A DNA stretch of 64,000 bases from NCBI GenBank assembly GCA_016712105.1, contig JADJRU010000002.1:168501-232500 (forward strand), read 5' to 3'. Shown in pieces: positions 16,837-25,230 of this stretch. The notes under the pieces were generated by a model, which worked only from the letters and a program-made list of their open reading frames with translations, was not told the origin of the DNA and ran no database searches. Made by a program: the position numbers and the translations under genes. How positions within the stretch are numbered: position 1 is the stretch's first letter; each line of letters starts with the position of its first letter. The stretch comes from Ahniella sp. Lineage in GTDB: Bacteria; Pseudomonadota; Gammaproteobacteria; Xanthomonadales; Ahniellaceae.

Positions 16837-18933
16837 ATGCATTATTCAAGGCTTATTCCCGGACTGGCAGCACTGCTGTTGAGTCCATTGACGTTGGCCA
16901 ATGATGTGGTCAATGAACGATTGCCGAAGCAGGGCAACCAGGCGGGCGAGGCGGCTTATCTTGCCAACTGCGCGGCTTGTCATCAGCCCGCAGGGACTGG
17001 ACTCCCCGGCGCCTTTCCGCCGCTGGCGGGCTCTGATTTCCTGACCAAGAACGACAAGAACAAAGTGATCTCGTCGATCCTGCAGGGCATTCAGGGTGAG
17101 TTGACCGTCAATGGCGTGAAGTACAACAACGTCATGCCGGCAATGAGTCATCTGTCCGATGCCGATGTCGCGAACATCGTGACCTATGTCTATCAGGCCT
17201 GGGGCAATACCGGCGGATCGGTCAGCACCAAGGAAGTTGCCGCAGCCCGCAAGTCGCTGGCGGTCTCGACCGATCCGGCACAGGGCTCACGCCACCCCGG
17301 TACCAAAGAAGCCGAGATGAAGTATCAGGCCGGCGCGTCGACCGTGAAGTCCGATCAGGTCGAAATGATCACCAGTCCGGATGCACCGTCGCTCAGCAAG
17401 ACGGAATTCAGTCGCGCCACGCAGATCTTCTTCGAACGCTGCGCCGGCTGCCATGGTGTGCTCCGCAAGGGTGCGACCGGTAAACCGCTGACACCGGATA
17501 TCACCCGTGCGAAGGGCACTCAGTATCTGGAAGCGCTGATCAATTACGGCTCACCGGCCGGCATGCCGAACTGGGGTACCTCGGGTGAGTTGAGCAAGGA
17601 AGAGGTCAACATCATGGCCCGATTCCTGCAGCATGATCCGCCGAGCCCGCCGGAATTCGGCATGAAGGAAATGAAAGACACCTGGAAGGTCATGGTGCCG
17701 GTCGACCAGCGGCCGACCAAGCCGATGCACAACCGCAATATCTCGAACTTCTTCGCGGTCACGCTGCGCGATGCAGGCAAGATGGCGATCATCGACGGCG
17801 ACAAAAAGGATATTGTTGCGATCCTGCCCACAGGTTACGCAGTGCACATCTCGCGCATGTCGGATTCGGGTCGATACATCTACACGATCGGTCGTGATGC
17901 CAAGATCGACCTGATCGACATGTGGATGAATCCGCCGCAGATCGTTGCCGAAATCAAGGTGGGTCTGGAAGCGCGTTCGGTCGAAACCAGCAAGTACAAG
18001 GGTTACGAGGACAAGTATGCGATTGCCGGCAGCTACTGGCCGCCGCAGTTCGTGATCATGGACGGCCCGACGCTGGAACCGAAGAAGATCGTCTCGACCC
18101 GCGGCATGACGGTGGATACGCAGGAATATCACCCGGAACCGCGCGTGGCCGCGATCGTCGCCAGCCACGAACATCCGGAGTTCATCGTCAACGTCAAGGA
18201 AACCGGCCGCATCCTGCTGGTCAACTACGCCGATATCGAAAACCTGCAGATCACCACGCTGGATGCAGCACGATTCCTGCATGACGGCGGATGGGACTCC
18301 ACACATCGTTACTTCATGACCGCTGCGAACCAGTCGAACAAGATCGCCGTGGTTGATTCGAAGGAACGCAAGATGGTGAGCCTGGTCGACGCCGACAAGA
18401 TCCCGCATCCCGGTCGTGGCGCGAACTTCGAGCATCCGAAATACGGTCCGGTCTGGGTCACGAGTGCACTCGGCAACGAGAAGGTCACGTTGATCGGTAC
18501 CGATCCGACCCACCACCCTGAGCACGCTTGGAAAGTGGTCGAAGTGCTCACCGGTCAGGGCGGTGGTTCGCTGTTCGTCAAGACGCACCCGAAGAGCAAA
18601 CACCTGTACGTCGACACACCGCTGAATCCGGACGTGAAGTTCAGCCAGACCGTCGCAGTGTTCGACACGACTGACCTGGCCAAGGGCTTCAAGGTGCTGC
18701 CGATCGCAGAATGGGCAAAACTGGGTCCGGGTCCGAAACGTGTCGTGCAGCCTGAGTACAACAAGGCTGGCGATGAAGTGTGGTTCTCGGTCTGGAGTGG
18801 CTCGAAGGAAGAGAGCGCTCTGGTGGTGGTCGATGACAAGACCTTGAAACTCAAGGCCGTGATCAAGGGCCCGGAGATGGTCACGCCGACCGGCAAGTTC
18901 AACGTGCACAACACGGTCGAAGACGTTTACTGA
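16837..18933 (+). CDS. nirS: Cytochrome cd1 nitrite reductase with an extra N-terminal cytochrome c domain
   Basis: NirS reduces nitrite to nitric oxide in the periplasm. The 698-aa protein has a signal peptide (residues 1-21), then a first cytochrome c domain with C45-x2-C48-H49 (NCAACHQ) and a probable Met ligand in 'NVMPAMSHLSD'. The usual NirS heme-c domain follows with C202-x2-C205-H206 (RCAGCHG). The eight-bladed d1 domain is from about 255: the d1 ligand His in 'GYAVHISRMSDSGRY', and active-site His in 'VASHEHPEFIVNV' and 'GGWDSTHRYFMTAA'. It ends 'TPTGKFNVHNTVEDVY', as in known NirS. Classical NirS is about 560-600 aa with one heme c, so the extra domain is notable. Two FNR-type boxes lie upstream. 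No heme d1 biosynthesis genes are in the window. Confidence 0.96.
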   Translation: MHYSRLIPGLAALLLSPLTLANDVVNERLPKQGNQAGEAAYLANCAACHQPAGTGLPGAFPPLAGSDFLTKNDKNKVISSILQGIQGELTVNGVKYNNVMPAMSHLSDADVANIVTYVYQAWGNTGGSVSTKEVAAARKSLAVSTDPAQGSRHPGTKEAEMKYQAGASTVKSDQVEMITSPDAPSLSKTEFSRATQIFFERCAGCHGVLRKGATGKPLTPDITRAKGTQYLEALINYGSPAGMPNWGTSGELSKEEVNIMARFLQHDPPSPPEFGMKEMKDTWKVMVPVDQRPTKPMHNRNISNFFAVTLRDAGKMAIIDGDKKDIVAILPTGYAVHISRMSDSGRYIYTIGRDAKIDLIDMWMNPPQIVAEIKVGLEARSVETSKYKGYEDKYAIAGSYWPPQFVIMDGPTLEPKKIVSTRGMTVDTQEYHPEPRVAAIVASHEHPEFIVNVKETGRILLVNYADIENLQITTLDAARFLHDGGWDSTHRYFMTAANQSNKIAVVDSKERKMVSLVDADKIPHPGRGANFEHPKYGPVWVTSALGNEKVTLIGTDPTHHPEHAWKVVEVLTGQGGGSLFVKTHPKSKHLYVDTPLNPDVKFSQTVAVFDTTDLAKGFKVLPIAEWAKLGPGPKRVVQPEYNKAGDEVWFSVWSGSKEESALVVVDDKTLKLKAVIKGPEMVTPTGKFNVHNTVEDVY

Positions 18934-18943
18934 GGAGCCGACC

Positions 18944-20168
18944 ATGGTCAGGCACACACGGATGTTTTGCGACGGCACTGGCTCTTGCCAGTGCCGGAGT
19001 GGGGGCGCAGGCTCAGCCTGCGCCCGCTGCCCCGGTTAATCCCTGGGCACTCGAATACGGCACGTTCTCGCTGGATTCCCGTTTGCGGTATGAGAGTGTC
19101 GACGATGCCGGTTTTGCCGACACCGCGACGGCGTTGACCTGGCGCAATCGCCTGGGTTTTCGCAGCAAGGCGTGGCATGGATTCAGCGTGTATGTTGAAG
19201 CTGAGGATGTCCGCGCGTTGATCGACGACTATCCGGTATCGGCTGCGGCCGGCAATACCCGGCCGGTGATCACTGATCCGGAAGGCGCTGAATGGAACCA
19301 GTTCAACCTCGTCTGGGACAGTGGTTCCGGGGTCAAGGCAACACTGGGGCGGCAGCGACTGGTGTTCGACAACCACAGGTTCTTCGGCAATGTCGGCTGG
19401 CGGCAGAACGAACAGACTTTCGATGCGGCGGCCGTGAACTGGACACTGCCCAACAACGGTGTGCTGGATGTGGTCTGGCTGGATGGGGTACATCGCATTT
19501 TCGGGCGTTCCCATCCCAATCCTGCGTTGCGCGAGTGGGATCTTAATGCGCCGCTGCTGCATTACACGCAACCGATGAAGTACGGCTCTTTGAGTGCCTA
19601 TGCGTACTTTGTCGAGAACGAAGACCTGGTCGCCCAGTCGGCGCGCACCATGGGTGTTCGATTCGCCGGCAAAGTGCCAACCGATACCGCGTGGCAGCCG
19701 GTCGGAACGATCGAATATGCGCGTCAGTCCGACTGGGCGGATGCGGTATCCCGGGATGATCAGGATTACAGGCTGCTTGAATTGGGTCTGGCCGGTCCGA
19801 AAGGGCACGTCGTGAAAGCCGGATGGGAAGTGCTCGGTGGTGATGGCCGTTTCGCGTTCCAGACCCCGTTCGCGACTCTGCACGCGTTCAATGGCTGGGC
19901 TGATCGATTCCTGACGACGCCGGTGAATGGCCTCGATGATCGTTACGTGTCGTGGACCGGGCCATGTGGCAAGGTGAACTGCGCGCTGGCCTGGCATGAA
20001 TACGAGTCGGATCGTTTGGCCGTGAACCTGGGGCGCGAGTTCAATGCCAGTGTCGGGTACGCGTTCACGCCGCGGGTCAGTGCCCTGGTGAAATACGCCC
20101 GGTTCAGTGATGCCGATGCTCTGGCCGATGTCGACAAGTTCTGGGTTGGCATCGAATACAAGCGGTGA
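18944..20168 (+). CDS. Alginate-export-type outer membrane porin, frameshift in signal peptide
   Basis: The mature part reads as an outer-membrane barrel: 'SLDSRLRYESVDDAGFADT', 'LTWRNRLGFRSKAWHGFSVY', 'VKATLGRQRLVFDNHRFFG' and the end 'DVDKFWVGIEYKR', the pattern of the alginate-export (AlgE-like) porin family. A ribosome site (GAGGAG) and ATG at 18944 lie 10 bp after nirS, but the frame from that ATG shifts at the T-run 18965-18968. Removing one T gives 'MVRHTRMFATALALASAGV' plus AQA, a good signal peptide, and a 407-aa protein. As written, only a GTG at 18999 starts the frame, without a signal. Co-transcription with nirS is likely. A role in nitrite or organic-substrate entry is only a guess. 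Confidence 0.75.
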
Positions 20169-20277
20169 TGCGGCCGGTCGCTCTGGCGCCCAATGCATGA
20201 AGGACAAGGGCCGTCCGGCAGCCTTGCCGGACGGTTTGCGGCCTGAGCCGCGAATGCGACGCTGTCCAATCCGTGCA

Positions 20278-20331
20278 AGCCCTCCCCGATGTTCGGGGAG
20301 GGTTGGGAGGGGTTAGGCAAACACTTCGCGC
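20278..20331 (+). repeat. Dispersed GC-rich palindromic element, copy 5
   Basis: A plus-orientation copy of the element seen four times at 2.6-3.5 kb: cctccccgatgttcggggag followed by 'ggttaggcaaacacttcg'. The similarity to the copy at 3434 extends upstream ('gcgacg.tgt...gtgcaagcc'), so the mobile or dispersed unit may be nearer 90 bp. It fills the gap between the porin and the BNR-protein gene. Confidence 0.8.
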
Positions 20332-20370
20332 TTGCTACACTCCCGTCCTGATCCGTGGGAGATAGAGTCG

Positions 20371-23007
20371 ATGCGTCGTTTAGTCCTGTCCGTCAGTGTG
20401 ATTCTGGGTTTGTCCGCTTGTGCGACGACGCCGAAACTGAGTGAATCGACCGACCCGACCCCTTGGTGGGCGACGCCCGATGGGCTGCGCGCCAGCCCGT
20501 CGCCGGGTGATCTGCGAGCCGTGCAGGTCAGTTATCCGACCGGGCGTTTCGAATCCGCCTGGCTTGCCGACGCAGCACGCCAGGTTCATCGGGTGCCGCT
20601 TGGATTACCGTCCGGTACGTCTTCGATCCGCGAGAAATCCGCCGACGGTGTCCTCGCGCTGAATCCCGCGGCCTTCACGCCACTGGGTCCGATGCCACTG
20701 AATCCGGGCAACAGCGCCGCGGCCGGGCGTACCAACGATATCGTGGTCGATCCGACCGATCCGACCATTGCGTATTTCGCCTCCGATGGCGGCGGTGTCT
20801 GGAAGACGACGAACTGTTGTTCGGCCAATACCACGTGGTCGGTCAAGACCGATTTCCCGGAAGTGGCCAGCACCGCCATCGGCGACCTCGAAATTGATCC
20901 GAACAATGCGAACGTGGTTTACGCCGGGACCGGTGATTTGCGATACGGATCGTTTTCGTTTGGATCGGCAGGCCTGCTCCGGAGTGCCGACAAGGGTGAA
21001 ACATGGACGGTGCTGGGGCTCGACGTCTTCGGGCCGGCATACACGCCGCTGGTCGGCAACTTTCCGCAGTACCAATCGATCGGCAAAGTTGTCGTCGATC
21101 CGAACAACAGTGCGAACCTGATTGTCGGCACCAAAACCGGTCTGTTCGTGTCGAATGACACCGGCGCAAACTGGGTCGGGCCGTGCTTCACGAACGCGTT
21201 CGCGACCCAGCGTCAGGACGTCACCGGCCTGCTGGCGATCGATGACGGCGCGACCACCGAGTTACTCGTTGCGATCGGTACCCGCGGGTCGCCAACACCG
21301 GTGCAACCGGATCTCGACCGGAATGGCGCAAACGGTGTCTACAAGGCCACGCTGCCGGCAATGGGTTGTCCGGGCACCGGCGACTGGTCCTTGCGCAATC
21401 AGAACTGGCCGACCGGTACGGGTAATGGCGTGACGGCGGGTACCGCGGTCGGGCGAATCGAACTGGCGGTAGCGCCGACGAACAGCCAGATTGTTTATGC
21501 CATGATTTCCGATACGAATCTGGCGAACGGCGTACTGGGCGTCTGGAAGTCCACCGATCGGGCAGCCACCTGGTCACAGATCGGCACCTCGACGGCGTTC
21601 GGCGGTTGCGACACCGAAGGCAGTCAGATGTGGTACGACGCCGGCCTGACGGTCGATCCGAACAATCCCGACGTCGTGATCGCCAGCGCGGTCGACGCGT
21701 TCAAGTCCACGAACGGCGGCGCCAGTTTCAACAACGTGACCTGCGGTTACGTTGGCGGCAACGTACACGTGGATCATCACGCGCGTGCCTATGTGGCGAA
21801 TGACTCGAACCGGCTTCTGCTGGGCAGCGACGGTGGTGTCTGGTACTCCACGAACGCTACCGCGGCCAGTCCATCGTTCATTCCACTGAACAACACGATC
21901 AACACGATCGAGTTCTACTCGGGCGACATCACCGCCAACTTCGCGAATGCCGCAACACCAGGCATCAGCGGCGGTGCCCAGGACAACGGATCAAACACCG
22001 CCATCCTGTCGCAGCCGATCGGACCGACGTCATGGGTGACGCGCCGCGGCGGCGATGGCATCTTTACGCGTATTGATCCGATCGTTCGCACCGACGGTGG
22101 ACAACGCTGGTACTACTCGAGCCAGAACGGCTCCCTCGGTGTCGCTGTGAATGGACCAGGCGGTACCTCAAGTTCGGCGACACCCTCGTGGGGGGCCGAT
22201 ACGAAGAGTTTCGTGACGCCGTTCGAGCTCTACCGGTACGGGGTGCTCGACGCACCGGGCAGTGGTTGCACCGCCGTGAATGGCTGCACTCGGCTGATCG
22301 CTGGAACGACACGAGTCTGGGAAACCATCACCGGAGGCGTGGGCGCGGCGGCCTGGTATGCGAACTCACCGACCTTGACGAAAAATCCGAGCCCACTCGG
22401 TGCACGCGGTTTCATCAACCAACTGGCCCATGCCGTGACTGATCCAGCGTTCGCGATCGTCGGGACGAACGACGGCAACGTCCAGTGGGGAAGAAACCTG
22501 GGGCAGGGCACTGCGAACACGGCTTCCTGGGTCGATCTGACCGGGGGTAATGCGGTGCTGCCGAATCGACCGATCATGGACGTGGCCTTCAATGCCCAGA
22601 GCACCCTGGTGGCTTATGCGGCCATCGGTGGATTCGATCAGAATACGCCGTCGACACCCGGGCACGTCTATCAGGTCAGCTGCAGCGCCAATTGTGCGAC
22701 CCACAGCTGGGCCGACAAGTCGGGCAATTTGCCGAACATTCCGGCAAACAGCATCGTCGCGAATCCGCTGCGTCCTAATCAGGTCTTCGTCGGCACCGAC
22801 TGGGGCCTTTACTACACGGACGACATTTCGGTGCCAACGCCCACCTGGCAGCGCCACGAAGGCCTGCCGCACGTGATGGTCTGGGATATGGCGATCGATC
22901 GTGGGTTCACCACGCTGGCTGTGTTCACGCGTTCACGCGGCGCCTGGGCCTGGCCGCTGCCGGCGGATCTCACGAGTGATGGCATGTTTGCAAACGGCTT
23001 CGAATAA
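20371..23007 (+). CDS. BNR/Asp-box beta-propeller lipoprotein with GFE-type C-terminus
   Basis: An 878-aa exported protein. The N-terminus is a lipoprotein signal (MRRLVLSVSVILGLSAC, Cys 17). The body is a sialidase/sortilin-type propeller with many Asp-box repeats, e.g. 'GLLRSADKGETWTVLG', 'TGLFVSNDTGANWVG', 'GVWKSTDRAATWSQIG' and 'VDAFKSTNGGASFNN'. No catalytic sialidase residues can be assigned; related proteins include Vps10-like and glycosyl-hydrolase-like propellers of unknown role. It ends SDGMFANGFE, like three other secreted proteins in this window. The ATG at 20371 is chosen because the signal peptide starts there. It stands alone between the porin and dnaG. Confidence 0.82.
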   Translation: MRRLVLSVSVILGLSACATTPKLSESTDPTPWWATPDGLRASPSPGDLRAVQVSYPTGRFESAWLADAARQVHRVPLGLPSGTSSIREKSADGVLALNPAAFTPLGPMPLNPGNSAAAGRTNDIVVDPTDPTIAYFASDGGGVWKTTNCCSANTTWSVKTDFPEVASTAIGDLEIDPNNANVVYAGTGDLRYGSFSFGSAGLLRSADKGETWTVLGLDVFGPAYTPLVGNFPQYQSIGKVVVDPNNSANLIVGTKTGLFVSNDTGANWVGPCFTNAFATQRQDVTGLLAIDDGATTELLVAIGTRGSPTPVQPDLDRNGANGVYKATLPAMGCPGTGDWSLRNQNWPTGTGNGVTAGTAVGRIELAVAPTNSQIVYAMISDTNLANGVLGVWKSTDRAATWSQIGTSTAFGGCDTEGSQMWYDAGLTVDPNNPDVVIASAVDAFKSTNGGASFNNVTCGYVGGNVHVDHHARAYVANDSNRLLLGSDGGVWYSTNATAASPSFIPLNNTINTIEFYSGDITANFANAATPGISGGAQDNGSNTAILSQPIGPTSWVTRRGGDGIFTRIDPIVRTDGGQRWYYSSQNGSLGVAVNGPGGTSSSATPSWGADTKSFVTPFELYRYGVLDAPGSGCTAVNGCTRLIAGTTRVWETITGGVGAAAWYANSPTLTKNPSPLGARGFINQLAHAVTDPAFAIVGTNDGNVQWGRNLGQGTANTASWVDLTGGNAVLPNRPIMDVAFNAQSTLVAYAAIGGFDQNTPSTPGHVYQVSCSANCATHSWADKSGNLPNIPANSIVANPLRPNQVFVGTDWGLYYTDDISVPTPTWQRHEGLPHVMVWDMAIDRGFTTLAVFTRSRGAWAWPLPADLTSDGMFANGFE

Positions 23008-23026
23008 GCGCTTGATTCGTCCCGAG

Positions 23027-23051
23027 CCAGTCCGGGTGTCTGCCGGACTGG
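23027..23051. other. Short hairpin between the BNR protein gene and dnaG
   Basis: A 9-bp perfect inverted repeat (ccagtccgg / ccggactgg, 7-base loop) lies 20 bp after the stop. No T-tract follows, so termination is uncertain. Confidence 0.4.
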
Positions 23052-23179
23052 ACGCGATCCCAGTGGCTCGGCCAAAGGTAACCACGTAAGTTGTTGATCT
23101 GGCAGATGGAAATCCGGGTCACACAAGACTTGCCGGTGTTTTTGGCGATTGCGCGCAGAAATCAGGGATCATTGGCACC

Positions 23180-24991
23180 ATGCCCATGATCCCGAATACC
23201 TTCATCGACGAACTGCTGGCGCGGACCGACATCGTCGACGTCGTCGAATCCCGTGTGCCGCTGCAGCGGGCCGGGCGCGAGTTCCGGGCGCGTTGCCCGT
23301 TCCATGACGAACGATCGCCGTCATTCTGGGTCAGCCCGACGAAGCAGTTCTACCACTGCTTCGGATGTGGCGCGCATGGTTCGGCCATCAAGTTCCTGAT
23401 GGAGTACGACCGCACCGAATTCGTCGACGCGGTGGAAGATCTGGCGGGGCGAGTCGGACTCAAAGTGCCCTACGAACAACGCGGCGGGCGTGCTCAGGGT
23501 GAACGTGATTTCGCCGATCTGTACGAAGTGCTCGATGCGGCAAACCGCTTTTTCCAATCCCATTTGCCGAAAAGTGACAAGGCACGCGCTTACCTGGAGA
23601 GACGGCGCATCGACCCGGCCATGGTGGAGCGATTTGGATTGGGGTTTGCGCCGGATTCATGGGACGCACTGAAGCAGGCTTTGGCATCGCGTGTGCAGAA
23701 CACCAAGTTGCTTGATCAGGCCGGGCTCACGTCGAGCAATGATCAGGGACGGAACTACGACAAGTTCCGGGACCGGTTGATGTTTCCGATTCACGATCGT
23801 CGTAATCGGGTGATCGCATTTGGCGGTCGTGTGCTGGATCCGGAGGGGACACCCAAATACCTCAACTCTCCCGAGACCCCGCTGTTTCAGAAAGGGCGCG
23901 AACTGTACGCACTGAATCAAGTGCGATTGGCGCACAGCAAGATCACGAGATTGATTGTCGTCGAGGGTTATGTCGACGTGATCGCGTTGTTCCAGTTCGG
24001 CATCACGCAGGCTGTTGCGACCTTGGGTACGGCCACGACCCGGGATCACGCCGAACTACTGTTCCGCAACGCAGCCGATGTCTATTTCTGCTTTGACGGG
24101 GACCGCGCCGGCCGCAGTGCCGCCTGGCGTGCGGTCGAAAATGTATTGCCCAGAATGCGTGAAGGCCGCCAGGCCCATTTCCTGTTCCTGCCGGATGGCG
24201 AGGATCCCGATACCTTGATCCGGCAGGAAGGGTCACAGGGTTTTGAGGATCGCTTGAAGGCAGCACAGCCGCTATCCGAGTTTTTCTTCGCACACCAGGA
24301 AATCGAAACCGACCTGGGTACCGCCGATGGTCGCGCACGGCTGGCCGAGAAGTGCAAAAGCATGATCGCCGGTATTCCCGAAGGGGCGTTCCGCGATCGG
24401 ATGCAGGAAATGCTGGTCGAAAAAAGCACCATCCGCTGGAATCTGCCGATGGCTTTGGGTTCGGTCCGCGACAAGGCCGAAGCCATGCTTGATGAGCGTG
24501 TTGCCGCCCTGCGCGGGCAGAGCACGGTCGCACCGGTTCTGGCGCCGGTGCGCCGCCGGGTAGATGCCAATGCACCCAAGATCAGTCTCGTGCGCGCAGC
24601 CATCGCGCTTCTTCTGCAGAAGCCGCAACTCGCTCTGGCGATCGATCCGCCGTATCTGTTTTCCGAACTGCGCCAACCCGGCGTTCAGTTGCTCGTCGAC
24701 ATGTTGGGAATCGTGCGTGTACGCCCCGAGATCACCAGTGCCCTGTTGCTCGAAGCGCTGTCGGACCGAGACGAGTCCGACGCCCTGCACAAACTGGCGA
24801 TGATGGCGTTTCCCGCCGCACCCGAGCACTGGCAAGCCGAATTCAACGACGCCTTGTCGAACCTCGACCGGCAGACCCGCACGCAACGGCTGAATGACCT
24901 GATGAAGCGTCAATCCGAAGTGGGCCTTTCCGGCATGAGTGATGCGGAGAAAGCCGAACTCCGCGAGTTACATCGCGGGATCGGCAGGTAG
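23180..24991 (+). CDS. dnaG: DNA primase
   Basis: DnaG synthesises RNA primers at replication forks. The N-terminal zinc-binding domain is 'RARCPFHDERSPSFWVS' with 'FYHCFGCGAHG' (CHCC ligands, residues ~38-66). The catalytic core has 'FGGRVLDPEGTPKYLNSPET', and the TOPRIM acid motifs are in 'VVEGYVDVIALFQFG' and 'VYFCFDGDRAGRSAAWRA'. A divergent C-terminal DnaB-interaction region ends the 603-aa protein. An alternative ATG is at 23186. The usual rpsU and rpoD neighbours of the macromolecular-synthesis operon are absent. Confidence 0.96.
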   Translation: MPMIPNTFIDELLARTDIVDVVESRVPLQRAGREFRARCPFHDERSPSFWVSPTKQFYHCFGCGAHGSAIKFLMEYDRTEFVDAVEDLAGRVGLKVPYEQRGGRAQGERDFADLYEVLDAANRFFQSHLPKSDKARAYLERRRIDPAMVERFGLGFAPDSWDALKQALASRVQNTKLLDQAGLTSSNDQGRNYDKFRDRLMFPIHDRRNRVIAFGGRVLDPEGTPKYLNSPETPLFQKGRELYALNQVRLAHSKITRLIVVEGYVDVIALFQFGITQAVATLGTATTRDHAELLFRNAADVYFCFDGDRAGRSAAWRAVENVLPRMREGRQAHFLFLPDGEDPDTLIRQEGSQGFEDRLKAAQPLSEFFFAHQEIETDLGTADGRARLAEKCKSMIAGIPEGAFRDRMQEMLVEKSTIRWNLPMALGSVRDKAEAMLDERVAALRGQSTVAPVLAPVRRRVDANAPKISLVRAAIALLLQKPQLALAIDPPYLFSELRQPGVQLLVDMLGIVRVRPEITSALLLEALSDRDESDALHKLAMMAFPAAPEHWQAEFNDALSNLDRQTRTQRLNDLMKRQSEVGLSGMSDAEKAELRELHRGIGR

Positions 24992-25024
24992 GCCAGGCGA
25001 AAACTGCCTTGAGGCAATATGTTC

Positions 25025-25183
25025 TTCTCCCGCCGGAGTCTCGCGCCAATCTTTCCCTCATCCGGCCTTCGGCCACCTTCTCCCGCCGAAGTCTCGCGCC
25101 AATCTTTCCCTCATCCGGCCTTCGGCCACCTTCTCCCGCCGGAGTCTCGCGCCAATCTTTCCCTCATCCGGCCTTCGGCCACC
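25025..25183. repeat. Three tandem 53-bp repeats
   Basis: Three units start at 25025, 25078 and 25131, differing at few positions (ccgccggagt / ccgccgaagt). Each contains a Leu/Pro-rich pseudo-coding stretch with tccggccttcggccacc, itself a small hairpin. They lie between the convergent dnaG and TonB receptor genes. There are no variable spacers, so this is not a CRISPR. Confidence 0.9.
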
Positions 25184-25206
25184 TTCTCCCGTTTTACGGG
25201 AGAAGG
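25182..25206. terminator. Bidirectional hairpin ending the 53-bp repeats
   Basis: ccttctcccg and cgggagaagg form a 10-bp stem with a five-base loop (tttta). It sits between the convergent dnaG and TonB receptor genes, 25 bp from the receptor stop, and could end either transcript, though T-runs are short. Confidence 0.5.
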
Positions 25207-25230
25207 GTTTGGAATGCCGGTCCGGTTGGG

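Noticed and set aside
17551..18978. 475-aa minus-strand frame opposite nirS
   Set aside because: nirS is certain on the plus strand; the antisense protein is low-complexity and Arg/Asp-rich.
25025..25183. Possible CRISPR array
   Set aside because: The 53-bp units abut without variable spacers, so it is a tandem repeat.
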